From positions 372,001 through 436,000 of the forward strand of contig NZ_JALGBI010000003.1 of the NCBI RefSeq assembly GCF_022809125.1: a stretch of DNA of 64,000 nucleotides. The letters run 5' to 3'. The translations under genes were made by a program, and so were the position numbers. This stretch comes from Variovorax terrae (GTDB taxonomy: Bacteria; Pseudomonadota; Gammaproteobacteria; Burkholderiales; Burkholderiaceae_C). Shown piece by piece: positions 25,729-36,266 of the stretch; within the stretch, counting starts at the first letter, position 1; every line of letters begins with the position of its first letter. Below the pieces are notes generated by a model. It was not told where the DNA came from and ran no database searches. It worked only from the letters and a program-made list of their open reading frames with translations.

Positions 25729-26760
25729 TCAGTCGCCCGCGATCTCCTCGTGCCGCCCATCGGGATGGCGGGCAAAGCGCGGGCGCTCGCGGCCATGCAC
25801 GGGCGCCTCGTCGGCCCACGGCCAGCCGCCGAACTGGGTGCGGCGGTAGTCCTGCATGGCCTGCATGATTTCGGCCTGGGTGTTCATCACGAACGGGCCG
25901 TACTGCGCCACCGGCTCGCCGATCGGCCGGCCCTGCAACAGCAGGAACTCGCCCTCGGTCTCGCCGTTGGCCAGCTCCACGGGCACGCCGGCGCGTAGCT
26001 CGATGGCCTGGGGCGCGCTCACGGTCTGGCCCGCGATCGCGGCCGACCGGCCCTTGAAGAAATACAGCATGCGCCGCGTGTCCTTGCCGGTTGCCGGCGG
26101 CAGCGTCCAGCGCGCGCCGGGCGCCATGCGCAGGGTCCAGATGGCCACATCGGCCTCGGCCTGCGCGGCCCAGGAGTCGGGCGGCGGCGGCAGCGGCGCG
26201 CCGGCCCCGGCCAGCGTACCGGCGATGCAGGCCACCTCGGTCTCGCGGCCCTGGTCGTCCTGCGCCGTCAGGCGCGGAATGGCCTGCGACCAGAACATCG
26301 TGAAGTGCGGCGCCACCATCTTGTGGCGCGCCGGCAGGTTCAGCCAGATCTGGAACAGCTCCAGCGGATTGGGCCGCGTTTCATCGAGCAGCGGGAACAT
26401 CTCGGCGTGCACCACGCCCCGGCCCGCCGTGAGCCACTGCGCGTCGCCCTGGCCGAAGCGCGCGGTGGCGCCCAGCGAGTCGGAATGGTCGATCAGCCCT
26501 TTGCGCACGACGGTCACGGTCTCGAAGCCGCGGTGCGGATGCGAGGGAAAGCCCGGCACCGTGCCGCCGTGGTACATGCTCCAGCCGTCCTTGCGGCTGA
26601 AGTCCTGGCCCAGATCGCGCCCGGCCAGCGAGGTGGCCGGGCCCATCTGTGCATTGCCTTGCGGGTAGGCATCGTCGTGGTAGGCGCAGAACAGGAATGG
26701 GTCGAGGGTCTGCCACGGAAAGCCGAGGGGTTGGATCTGGAGGATGGGGTGGTCGGGCAT
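25729..26760 (-). CDS. Pirin family protein
   Basis: 343 residues, bicupin. Iron-site residues are in SHPHRGFETVTVV and GRGVVHAEMFP; the C-terminal cupin includes the LYFFKGRSAAIAGQTV strand. Members act as quercetinase or redox-dependent regulators; function here not defined. ATG 26760 is supported by GGAAG eight bases upstream; an in-frame start at 26781 exists. The preceding 211 bp (26761-26971) is a divergent promoter region shared with the subtilase; no clear motif. Confidence 0.9.
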   Translation of the reverse strand: MPDHPILQIQPLGFPWQTLDPFLFCAYHDDAYPQGNAQMGPATSLAGRDLGQDFSRKDGWSMYHGGTVPGFPSHPHRGFETVTVVRKGLIDHSDSLGATARFGQGDAQWLTAGRGVVHAEMFPLLDETRPNPLELFQIWLNLPARHKMVAPHFTMFWSQAIPRLTAQDDQGRETEVACIAGTLAGAGAPLPPPPDSWAAQAEADVAIWTLRMAPGARWTLPPATGKDTRRMLYFFKGRSAAIAGQTVSAPQAIELRAGVPVELANGETEGEFLLLQGRPIGEPVAQYGPFVMNTQAEIMQAMQDYRRTQFGGWPWADEAPVHGRERPRFARHPDGRHEEIAGD

Positions 26761-26971
26761 GGCGGGGCTTCCAAAGAACAACAGATGCGGGCCGCGCCCG
26801 GGGTTTCAAGCCGGACTCGGCGGGTGGCCGGGGCCGGGCGGGTGGGCGCTCAACCTGATGGTGCCTGACGCGAACCTGATGGATCGCGGGCTGTTGTTTG
26901 CAGAAGCAGCTGGCCCGGCCCGGGACCCGGGGTGGAGTAGGCGGGCCGCGGGCCTCGTGCTACAAAGCGGG

Positions 26972-28783
26972 ATGAATCGATTTCTTGTCGGCCCTTTGCT
27001 GGCCCTTGCCTTCGCGTTGCCTCTGCATGCCGGTGCCCAGCCGGTCCGGGGGTTGATCGTCAAACTCAAGCCCCCGTCCGCCGAATCGTCGGGCCGCGAG
27101 ACGCCGCAGGCCGCGCGCGAGCGCCTGGCCACGGTGGCGCAGGGCGCGGGCGTGGCCTGGCAGAGCCAGGACGCCGTGGGGGCCGGGCACCGGCTCATGC
27201 GCTTGGCCAGCCCGCTGCAGGGCGAGGCGCTGGAGGCCGCCTTGCGGCGCCTGCGCCTGCATCCCGACGTGGCTTCGGTCGAGCCCGACGTGCTGCTCCA
27301 GCCGGCGGCCGTGCCCAACGACCCGGGCTACGCCACCCAGTGGCACCTGAGCGTGCCCACGCCCAATGCGGCGGCCATCAACATGCCGCCGGCCTGGGAC
27401 CGCACCACGGGCGGGCCGGTGGTGGTGGCGGTGCTCGACACCGGCGTGCGCAAGGACCATCCCGATCTGGCGGGCCAACTGCTGGCCGGCTACGACTTCG
27501 TCAGCGAAGTGCCGTATGCCAACGACGGCGATGGCCGCGACCCCGATCCCAGCGATCCGGGCGACTGGGTGTCGGCCGCCGACAAGGCCAGCCAGCCGGC
27601 CCTGTTCAGCCAGTGCAGCGTGCAGAACAGTTCCTGGCACGGCACCTTCATCACCGGGCAGATCGCGGCGGCCACCAACAACGGGATCGGCATCGCGGGC
27701 ATCAACTGGGGCACGCAGGTGCTGCCGGTGCGCGTGTCCGGCAAGTGCGGCGCGCTGCTCAGCGACATCCTGGACGCCACCCGCTGGGCCGCCGGCCTGT
27801 CGGTCGTCGGCGTGCCGCCCAATCCCACGCCGGCGCGCGTCATCAACCTGAGCTTTGGCGGCGACGTGCCCTGCACGCAGAGCTACCAGGACGTGATCGA
27901 CGAGGTGGCGGCTGCCGGCGTCCTGGTGGTGGTGGCGGCCGGCAACAGTTCGGGTGCGCTCAAGCGGCCCGCGGATTGCCGCGGCGTGCTGGCCGTCGGG
28001 GCCGTGCAGCCCAACGGACTCAAGACGGACTATTCCAACGTCGGCGCCAACATGGGGCTGATGGCGCCGGGCGGCAGCGGCACGCAGGGCTCGTCCACCA
28101 ACCTGTACTCGAGCCTCAATCTCGGCACCACGGTCCCGGCCACCAATGGCTATGGCTACAAGCAGGGCACCAGCTTCTCCGCCCCGCTGGCGGCCGGTGT
28201 GGCCTCGCTGATGCTCACGCTCAACCCCGCGCTCACGCCCGCGCAGCTGGTGGCACGCCTGCAGGCCGGCGCACGGCCTCACACGTTCACGGCGTCCTAT
28301 GCGCAATGCGACGCCGGCGGCGGGCTGGCCTGCAACTGCACCACGGCGGCCTGTGGCGCCGGCCTGCTGGATGCCGGCAACAGCACCTTGCAGGCGCTCA
28401 ATCCGGTGGTGCTGATCGCGCCTGTGGGCTCGCCAGGCGCGGGCGCCACGATCACGCTGGACGGCCGTGCCAGTGCCGCCGCCGTGGGTGCGGCCCTGGT
28501 GGGCTATCGCTGGGAGCTGGCAGCGGGCAGCGGTGCCAGCATCCAGTCGCCTGGCAGCGCCGTGACCACGGCCGTGCTGTCCCAGAATCCGGGCAACTTC
28601 GTGTTCCGCCTGACGGTGACCGACAACGCCGGCCGCAGCAGTGCGGACTCGCTCTCGGTCAGCACGCTCAGCGGCGGTGGTGGCAGTGGCGGCAGCAGTG
28701 GTGGTGGTGGCGGCTCCACCGGCTGGCTGTGGGGCGCGGCCCTGTGGCTGCTGGCCGGGCTGGCGTGGCGTCGTCGAGCCTGA
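26972..28783 (+). CDS. Secreted S8 serine peptidase with PKD-like domain and GlyGly-CTERM-like tail
   Basis: 603 residues. Signal peptide (to about residue 22), a prodomain (about 25-110), then a subtilase domain with triad Asp156 (VAVLDTG), His223 (SSWHGTFITG) and Ser401 (KQGTSFSAPLAAG), plus oxyanion Asn325 (AAGNSSG). Residues about 475-560 form a PKD/Ig-like domain. The C-terminus is a Gly/Ser-rich linker, a hydrophobic helix (WLWGAALWLLAGLAW) and RRRA, the layout of GlyGly-CTERM proteins processed by rhombosortase. No rhombosortase gene is in the window. Confidence 0.9.
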   Translation: MNRFLVGPLLALAFALPLHAGAQPVRGLIVKLKPPSAESSGRETPQAARERLATVAQGAGVAWQSQDAVGAGHRLMRLASPLQGEALEAALRRLRLHPDVASVEPDVLLQPAAVPNDPGYATQWHLSVPTPNAAAINMPPAWDRTTGGPVVVAVLDTGVRKDHPDLAGQLLAGYDFVSEVPYANDGDGRDPDPSDPGDWVSAADKASQPALFSQCSVQNSSWHGTFITGQIAAATNNGIGIAGINWGTQVLPVRVSGKCGALLSDILDATRWAAGLSVVGVPPNPTPARVINLSFGGDVPCTQSYQDVIDEVAAAGVLVVVAAGNSSGALKRPADCRGVLAVGAVQPNGLKTDYSNVGANMGLMAPGGSGTQGSSTNLYSSLNLGTTVPATNGYGYKQGTSFSAPLAAGVASLMLTLNPALTPAQLVARLQAGARPHTFTASYAQCDAGGGLACNCTTAACGAGLLDAGNSTLQALNPVVLIAPVGSPGAGATITLDGRASAAAVGAALVGYRWELAAGSGASIQSPGSAVTTAVLSQNPGNFVFRLTVTDNAGRSSADSLSVSTLSGGGGSGGSSGGGGGSTGWLWGAALWLLAGLAWRRRA

Positions 28784-28840
28784 AATGGCCGAAGGTCCAG
28801 GTCGGGCGGTCGTTTGTTGCTATTGAATTGATAGTAATTC
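28782..28840 (+). repeat. Dispersed 65-bp repeat, copy D (between convergent stops)
   Basis: GAAATGGCCGAAGGTCCAGG, GCGGTCGTTTG, then TTGCTATTGAATTGATAGTAA with a terminal inverted repeat. It fills the whole gap between the subtilase stop (28781-28783) and the reverse-strand stop of the FAD/GcvT gene (28839-28841). Confidence 0.8.
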
Positions 28841-31250
28841 AGGGCCGGGGCGGCCACTGGTCGTAGAGCCGCACGGGCACCGAAGCGCCCCACAGCTCGA
28901 TCTGGGCCGGCGTACCGGCGTGCGGCCGGCCGGCACCCTCGCCGCGCACATAGCCCAGTGCCACGCAGGCCTGGGCCAGCGGGCTCCAGCCGGCAGACGA
29001 AATCTCGCCCACGGTCTGCCCGTCCAGAACGATGGCCTCGCCGCCCCAGGCATAGGCCTCGGGCGAACCGAACACCAGCGTCACCAGCTTCTTGCGCAGC
29101 GGCTGGCCCTGCGAGGCGCGCAGGGCGGCCTTGCCGATGAAGCCGGCCGGCTTGTCGAGCTTGACGGCGTAGCCCAGGCCGGCCTCCCAGGGCGTCTCGT
29201 CGGGGCCGAGTTCGGCGCCCCAGGCGCGGCGGCCCTGCTCGATGCGCAGTGCGTCGAGCGCGTAGTAGCCGGCCTCCCTCAGGCCCAGGTCCGCCCCCGC
29301 TTGCTGCAGCGCGAGGTAGACGTGGCGCGTCATTTCCACCGGCACATAGAGTTCGAAACCCGGCCCGCCCACGTAGCTCATGCGCGCCGCACGCACGCGG
29401 GCGAAGCCGAGATCGATCTCCCGCGTCCATGAAAAACCGAGCGAGGCGGGCGACAGGTCGTCCGGGCTCACGCGGGCCAGCAGCTCGCGCGCCTTCGGCC
29501 CCATGAGCGAGAGCACGCAGGTCAGGGCCGAGACGTCGGTGAGCACGGCATGCTCGTGCGCGCCGATATGGCGCGAGATCCAGTCGAAGTCGCGCACCGC
29601 CTGGGCCGAGCCGGTGATGAGGTGGAAGCGGTCCGGCGCCAGGCGGATCACGGTCAGGTCGCTTTCGAACCCGCCACGCTCGTTGAGCATCGCGGTGTAG
29701 ACCATCCTGTCGACGGGCATGTCCATCTCGTTGGCGCACAGGCGTTGCAGCACGGCCAGTGCGTCGCGGCCCTGCAGCAGCAACTTGGAAAACGAGGTCT
29801 GGTCATACAGCGCCACGGCTTCGCGCGTGGCCCGCTGCTCGTCGATCACCCAGGGCAGCCAGCCCGGAGCGCCGAGCGTGTGGGGCGGCCGGGCTTGGCC
29901 GGCCGGTCGGAAGTAGTTGGCGCGCTCCCAGCCGTTCTTGCTGCCGAACTCGGCCCCCTGGGTCGCCAGCAGGTCGTACAGCGGCGAGGTGCGCAGCGGC
30001 CGCGCGGTTTCCAGTTCCTGCCGGGGCCAGCGCATGGCGTAGTGCAGGCCAAGGGTTTCGCCGGTGCGCTCGGCCAGGGCCTTGCGGTTGCCGGTGAAGG
30101 CGCCGAAGCGGCGGATGTCCACGTCCCACAGGTCCGTGGCGGGCTCGCCGCCCACGATCCATTCGGCCATCAGCCGGCCCGCGCCGCCGCTGTTGGCGAT
30201 GCCCGCCGAGTTGAAGCCCGCGCAGACGAAGTAGTTGCGCAGCTCCGGCGCTTCGCCCAGGATGAAGTTGCCGTCGGGCGTGAAGCTCTCGGGGCCGTTG
30301 AGCAGCATCTTGATCTCGGCCGTCTCCAGGCACGGCGTGCGGTGCAGGGCGTGGGTCATGAGGATCTCGAACTGGTCCCAGTCCTCGCCCAGCAGCTCGA
30401 ACTGGAACGTGCTGGGAATCGGGTCCATCTTCCAGGGCTTGGCCTTCGGCTCGAAGCCGCCCATCACCAGGCCGCCAACTTCTTCCTTGTAGTAGATGTA
30501 GCCGTCGGGATCGCGCATCACGGGCAGCATCGGGTGCACGCCGGGAATCTTGCCGGTGACGATGTAGAAATGCTCGGCCGAGTACAGCGGCACGTTGACC
30601 CCGGCGAGCCGGCCGAACTGGCGGGCCCACTGGCCCGCGCAGTTCACCAGGACATCGCACCGCACCTCGCCCTGCGCCGTCCGGACGCCCTGGACCACGC
30701 CGTTCCGGGTGATGACGCCGGTGACCTCCACGCCCTCGACCATCTTCACGCCGCGGTTGCGCGCGCCCTTGGCCAGCGACATGCACAGGTCCGCCGGATT
30801 GGCCTTGCCGTCGCCGGGCAGCCAGATCGCGCCCTGCAGGTCGTCGGTGCGCATGAGGGGGTAGCGCTCGCCGGCCTCGTTGGGTGAGATCAGATGACAC
30901 TCGACGCCGAAGCTGTTGGCCATGGCGGCCTGCTTCTTCAGCACCTTCATGCGCTCGGGCGTGCGCGCCACGTTGACGCTGCCGCAGGGCTTCCAGCCGG
31001 TGGCCAGGCCGGTCTCGGCTTCGAGCGAGGCGTACAGCTCGATGCCGTAGCGGCTCATGGCCGTCATGGTGCGGTTGGGCCGCATCTGGCCGACCAGCCC
31101 CGCTGCGTGCCAGGTGGTGCCGCTGGTGAGCTTGCCCTGTTCGAGCAGCAGCACATTCGTCTTGCCGAGCTGGGCCAGGTGGTAGGCCACGGAGCAGCCG
31201 GCGACGCCGCCGCCCACGATCACGATGTCTGCATGGCTGGGGAGCGTCAT
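28839..31250 (-). CDS. FAD-dependent oxidoreductase with GcvT domain (dimethylglycine/sarcosine dehydrogenase-like)
   Basis: 803 residues. N-terminal DAO-type FAD domain (ADIVIVGGGVAGCSVAYHLA, LTSGTTWHAAGLVGQMRPN with the His that carries FAD in relatives, and CAGFNSAGIANSGGAGRLMAEW), then the FAO/GcvT tetrahydrofolate-type half (from about 420: DQTSFSKLLLQGRDAL, SYVGGPGFELYVP, GYYALDALRIEQGRRAWG). Such enzymes demethylate N-methylated amines, passing the C1 unit to tetrahydrofolate. It is the last gene of the phnR-phnA-phnY-HD-permease unit, 17 bp after the permease, so a methylated aminophosphonate or other N-methyl amine is a reasonable substrate guess. Confidence 0.88.
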   Translation of the reverse strand: MTLPSHADIVIVGGGVAGCSVAYHLAQLGKTNVLLLEQGKLTSGTTWHAAGLVGQMRPNRTMTAMSRYGIELYASLEAETGLATGWKPCGSVNVARTPERMKVLKKQAAMANSFGVECHLISPNEAGERYPLMRTDDLQGAIWLPGDGKANPADLCMSLAKGARNRGVKMVEGVEVTGVITRNGVVQGVRTAQGEVRCDVLVNCAGQWARQFGRLAGVNVPLYSAEHFYIVTGKIPGVHPMLPVMRDPDGYIYYKEEVGGLVMGGFEPKAKPWKMDPIPSTFQFELLGEDWDQFEILMTHALHRTPCLETAEIKMLLNGPESFTPDGNFILGEAPELRNYFVCAGFNSAGIANSGGAGRLMAEWIVGGEPATDLWDVDIRRFGAFTGNRKALAERTGETLGLHYAMRWPRQELETARPLRTSPLYDLLATQGAEFGSKNGWERANYFRPAGQARPPHTLGAPGWLPWVIDEQRATREAVALYDQTSFSKLLLQGRDALAVLQRLCANEMDMPVDRMVYTAMLNERGGFESDLTVIRLAPDRFHLITGSAQAVRDFDWISRHIGAHEHAVLTDVSALTCVLSLMGPKARELLARVSPDDLSPASLGFSWTREIDLGFARVRAARMSYVGGPGFELYVPVEMTRHVYLALQQAGADLGLREAGYYALDALRIEQGRRAWGAELGPDETPWEAGLGYAVKLDKPAGFIGKAALRASQGQPLRKKLVTLVFGSPEAYAWGGEAIVLDGQTVGEISSAGWSPLAQACVALGYVRGEGAGRPHAGTPAQIELWGASVPVRLYDQWPPRP

Positions 31251-31267
31251 GAGGGTGTTCCGTTGGT

Positions 31268-32110
31268 TTATCCGAGGCGCAACGCCATCACGCCGGCCAC
31301 GATGGTGGCGGTGCCGACCATGCGGCGCAGCGTGAACGCCTCCCGCAGGAAGCGGCTGCCCAGCAGCGCGGCGAACAGCACCGAGGTTTCGCGCAGCGCG
31401 GCCACGGTGGCCACCGGCGCGCGCGTCATGGCCCACAGCGCAATGCCGTAGGAGCCGAGCGAGGCCAGGGCCCCGCCGATGGCCAGCGGCCAGCGCATGC
31501 GGGCATAGGGCCAGGCAGCGCTGCGCCGGCGCGCCAGCACGATCAGCGCGAACGGCCAGCCGTCGAGCGCGAACAGCGCCACCACGTACTGGACCGGGTG
31601 GCCGCTGGCGCGCGCGCCCAGGGCGTCGATCACGGTGTAGAGGGCGATCACCACCGCATTCGCCAGCGCGAAGCCGACCGCGCGCGGCGAATCCATGGCA
31701 TGCCGCGACAGGCCCAGCACCAGCACGCCGCAGCACACGCCGAGCACGCCGGCCCAGGCCAGCGGCGAGAGCTGCTCGCCCACCGTCAGCGTGGCCGACA
31801 GCGCCACCAGCAGCGGCGCCACGCCGCGCATCAGCGGGTAGGTCAGGCCGAGGTCGCCGTGCTCGTAGGCGCCGGTGAGTGCGACGTAGTAGGCGATGTG
31901 GATCACCACCGAGGCCAGGATGTAGGGCCAGACGGCGGCCGGCGGCCAGCCGAGCACCAGCACGAGGGGCAGGGTGATGAAGGAGCCGAACAGGTGGATC
32001 AGGGCGGTGTCCAGCGCCTTGTCGGTGCTGGATTTGACCAGTGCGTTCCAGCTGGCGTGCAGCAGCGCGCCCAGCAGCACGGCGCAGACCACCGGCCAGG
32101 TCAGCGTCAT
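31268..32110 (-). CDS. DMT/EamA family permease
   Basis: 280 residues, ten predicted transmembrane helices in two EamA repeats (LLGALLHASWNALVKSS in the first, SYGIALWAMTRAPVATVAALRETSVLFAALLG in the second, the latter given as the region 31360-31450). Its ATG overlaps the HD gene's stop (ATGA). Being in the phosphonate unit it may export or import an amine or C2 intermediate; family members move many metabolites. Confidence 0.88.
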   Translation of the reverse strand: MTLTWPVVCAVLLGALLHASWNALVKSSTDKALDTALIHLFGSFITLPLVLVLGWPPAAVWPYILASVVIHIAYYVALTGAYEHGDLGLTYPLMRGVAPLLVALSATLTVGEQLSPLAWAGVLGVCCGVLVLGLSRHAMDSPRAVGFALANAVVIALYTVIDALGARASGHPVQYVVALFALDGWPFALIVLARRRSAAWPYARMRWPLAIGGALASLGSYGIALWAMTRAPVATVAALRETSVLFAALLGSRFLREAFTLRRMVGTATIVAGVMALRLG

Positions 32111-32658
32111 GCGCCCAGGGCGCAGCGGCGCGCGCGGTCCAGGAAATGCCGCAAGGGCGGGGTGGCCAGCCCTTCGGCCTTGGCCAGGTCGTCCCAGATG
32201 CGCACGCGCACCGCGGCCTGCGCGCCGGGCTGGCCGATGAAGGCCTGGGCCTGCGCCGCGCTGAAGATGCCGCCCTGCAGCGCTAGGGAGCGGCGGGAGT
32301 CGTCGGACAGGCCCGAGACGTAGTCCGGCCGGGTGGCGCACAGGTAGCGCTTGGCATCCACATGCAGCTTGATGGCGTCCTGCACGTCATCGCCGAACAG
32401 GCCGCGCAGGAACGGCAGCACACGGTACTGGTGGACATCGTCCACGCCCTGCACCGTGGGGCTGGCGCCCAGGTCGTGCAGCAGGTGGCCCAGGTCATGC
32501 AGCAGCGCGGCCGTCACCAGCGCGTCGCTCTCGCTGGCCTGCTCGGCCAGCCACGCGGTCTGCAGCGCATGCTCCAGCTGGGTGACCGGCTCGCCCGTGT
32601 ATTGTTCGTGCCCGCGCTTCACGAACAGGTGCTCGATGTCGTCCAGCGTCAGGGCCAT
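32107..32658 (-). CDS. Phosphonate-operon-associated HD-domain protein
   Basis: 183 residues. HD signature: QLEHALQTAWLAE, then LLHDLGHLLHDLG (H-D metal ligands), and later VKLH/HVDAKRYL with PDYVSGLSDDSRRSLALQGG as in the TIGR03276-type proteins and PhnZ. PhnZ is a di-iron oxygenase that cleaves 1-hydroxy-2-aminoethylphosphonate made by a PhnY* dioxygenase; no PhnY* is present here, so a PhnZ function is not assured. Overlaps phnY by ten bases. Confidence 0.82.
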   Translation of the reverse strand: MALTLDDIEHLFVKRGHEQYTGEPVTQLEHALQTAWLAEQASESDALVTAALLHDLGHLLHDLGASPTVQGVDDVHQYRVLPFLRGLFGDDVQDAIKLHVDAKRYLCATRPDYVSGLSDDSRRSLALQGGIFSAAQAQAFIGQPGAQAAVRVRIWDDLAKAEGLATPPLRHFLDRARRCALGA

Positions 32659-34106
32659 GGCAGCGAGTAGGTCTTGAGGTTGGTGAAGCTCTTCATGGCT
32701 TCCTGCACGCCTTCCTTGTAGCCCAGGCCCGAGTCCTTGATGCCGCCGAAGGGCGTGAGCTCCAGCCGGTAGCCGGGCACCTCGCGCACGTTCACCGAAC
32801 CCACCTGCAGCTCGCTGATGAAGCGCGTGATGTAGTCGAGCCGGTTGGTGCAGACCGAGCTGGACAGGCCGTAGGCCGTGCCATTGGAGATGCGGATCGC
32901 CTCGTCGATGCCGCGAAAGCGGATGATGGGCGACACCGGGCCGAAGGTTTCCTCGTGCGCCACCGTCATGCGCGGGTCCACCCGGTCCAGCACGGTGGGC
33001 GCATACAGCGCGCCGCGCCGCTGGTTGCCCGCCAGCAGCCGGGCGCCCTGCGCCACGGCCTCGTTCACGCGCGACTCGAACTGCCTGGCCGCGGCCTCGT
33101 CGATCACGGTGCCCATGTCGCTGGCCGGGTCCATCGGGTCGCCGTGCTTCCAGGCCCGGGTCTTGTCGAGCACCTGCTCCACGAAGCGGTCGGCCACGGC
33201 TTCGTGGACCAGCAGGCGCTTGACGGCGGTGCAGCGCTGGCCCGAGTTCTTGTACGAGCCCTGCACCGCCAGCGTGGAGGCCTCGTCGAGGTCGGCGTCC
33301 TCCATCACGATGATGGGGTCGTTGCCGCCGAGTTCCAGCACCATGCGCCGGTAGCCGGCCTTGGCGGCGATGTACTTGCCGATGGCCACGCCGCCGGTGA
33401 ACGTCACGAGGTCGACATGCTCGTGGGTGATCAGCTCGTCGGCGATCTCGCGCGGGTCGCCCGTGACCACGCTCAGGCAGGCGGGCGGCAACCCGGCCTC
33501 GTAGAGGATATCGGCGAACAGGATGGCCGAGAACGGCACCTTCTCCGACGGCTTGAGCACCATGCGGTTGTTGGTGGCGATGCTCGGCACCACCTTGTGC
33601 GCCACCTGGTTCATCGGGTGGTTGAACGGCGTGATGGCGGTGATCACCCCGAGCAGGGGCGAGCGCTGGGTGTAGACGCGGCGCTGCTTGCCATGGTGCG
33701 TGAGGTCGCAGCTGAAAATCTGGCCGTCGTCCTTGAGCACCTCGTTGGCGCCGAACAGCAGCACATCGCTGACCCGGCCGGCCTCGTAGACCGAATCCTT
33801 GAGGCACAGGCCGGCCTCGGCGGTGATGAGCCGCGCCACCTCGTCCCGCCGCGTCCTGATGATCTCGGCCGCGCGGTTCAGGATGGCGGCGCGCTCGTAG
33901 CGCGTGAGCCCGGGCTGGCAGGCTTGCGCGGCGGCGAAGGCCTCGCGCACTTCGTCCAGCGAGGCCTTGGGCACGCTGCCGATCGGCTGCCCGGTATGGG
34001 GGTTGAAGACGGCGATGGCCCGGTCGCCGCTGCGGCCTGCGCCCACCTGGCGGCCGGCGATGCGCATGGCGTCGAGATGGTGGTCGCGGATGTATTGCTC
34101 GATCAC
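32649..34106 (-). CDS. phnY: Phosphonoacetaldehyde dehydrogenase
   Basis: 485 residues, aldehyde-dehydrogenase fold. Catalytic Cys in NSGQRCTAVKRL and Glu in LELGGNDP; NAD region FTGGVAIGKYIAAKAGY; ITPFNHPMNQVAHK is characteristic of the PhnY subgroup. Oxidises phosphonoacetaldehyde to phosphonoacetate, feeding PhnA, whose gene lies 16 bp upstream. The specific assignment rests on the flanking phnA and phnW genes plus subfamily resemblance. Confidence 0.9.
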   Translation of the reverse strand: MIEQYIRDHHLDAMRIAGRQVGAGRSGDRAIAVFNPHTGQPIGSVPKASLDEVREAFAAAQACQPGLTRYERAAILNRAAEIIRTRRDEVARLITAEAGLCLKDSVYEAGRVSDVLLFGANEVLKDDGQIFSCDLTHHGKQRRVYTQRSPLLGVITAITPFNHPMNQVAHKVVPSIATNNRMVLKPSEKVPFSAILFADILYEAGLPPACLSVVTGDPREIADELITHEHVDLVTFTGGVAIGKYIAAKAGYRRMVLELGGNDPIIVMEDADLDEASTLAVQGSYKNSGQRCTAVKRLLVHEAVADRFVEQVLDKTRAWKHGDPMDPASDMGTVIDEAAARQFESRVNEAVAQGARLLAGNQRRGALYAPTVLDRVDPRMTVAHEETFGPVSPIIRFRGIDEAIRISNGTAYGLSSSVCTNRLDYITRFISELQVGSVNVREVPGYRLELTPFGGIKDSGLGYKEGVQEAMKSFTNLKTYSLPWP

Positions 34107-34122
34107 ACCGTGTCTCCCCTGC

Positions 34123-36082
<1,960 letters not shown>

Positions 36083-36107
36083 GCCCTGCATTAAAGCACC
36101 AATCGCC

Positions 36108-36141
36108 AGATTGTCAACAATCTGCAAAAAACAATTGACAA
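36108..36141. promoter_or_regulatory. Candidate PhnR operator
   Basis: AGATTGTCAACAATCT (36108-36123) is a near-perfect palindrome of the GntR type (TTGT-N2-ACAA), and TTGTCAA (36111-36117) is repeated inverted as TTGACAA at 36135-36141. The sites lie between the phnR start and the rightward TTGACA promoter, so one regulator could control both transcripts. Confidence 0.6.
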
Positions 36142-36163
36142 GATAAAAGGGTCGGCGTTAAAT
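36135..36163 (+). promoter_or_regulatory. Rightward sigma-70-like promoter for the phnSTV operon
   Basis: A consensus -35 TTGACA (36135-36140), 17-bp spacer and -10 TTAAAT (36158-36163), about 100 bp upstream of the phnS start. The -35 overlaps the second half-site of the presumed PhnR operator. Confidence 0.55.
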
Positions 36164-36205
36164 CAATTCCGAGGACGACGCGGGATGCGGGGAGCGGGAT
36201 CGGGA

Positions 36206-36232
36206 TGTCATCACGCCGTCACTGTCGGGTCA
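36206..36232 (+). promoter_or_regulatory. PHO-box-like triple repeat
   Basis: TGTCA (36206), CGTCA (36217) and GGTCA (36228) occur exactly 11 bp apart, the phasing of PhoB-binding direct repeats (consensus CTGTCAT per 11-bp unit). Located 35-60 bp upstream of the phnS start codon. Phosphate-starvation control of this uptake operon would be expected. Confidence 0.6.
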
Positions 36233-36266
36233 CAGCATTGCAACCTTTTGTCTCAGAGGAGTTCCC

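Noticed and set aside
31251..31267. Glycine riboswitch before the GcvT-domain oxidoreductase
   Set aside because: The gap to the preceding gene is only 17 bp and the gene is internal to an operon.
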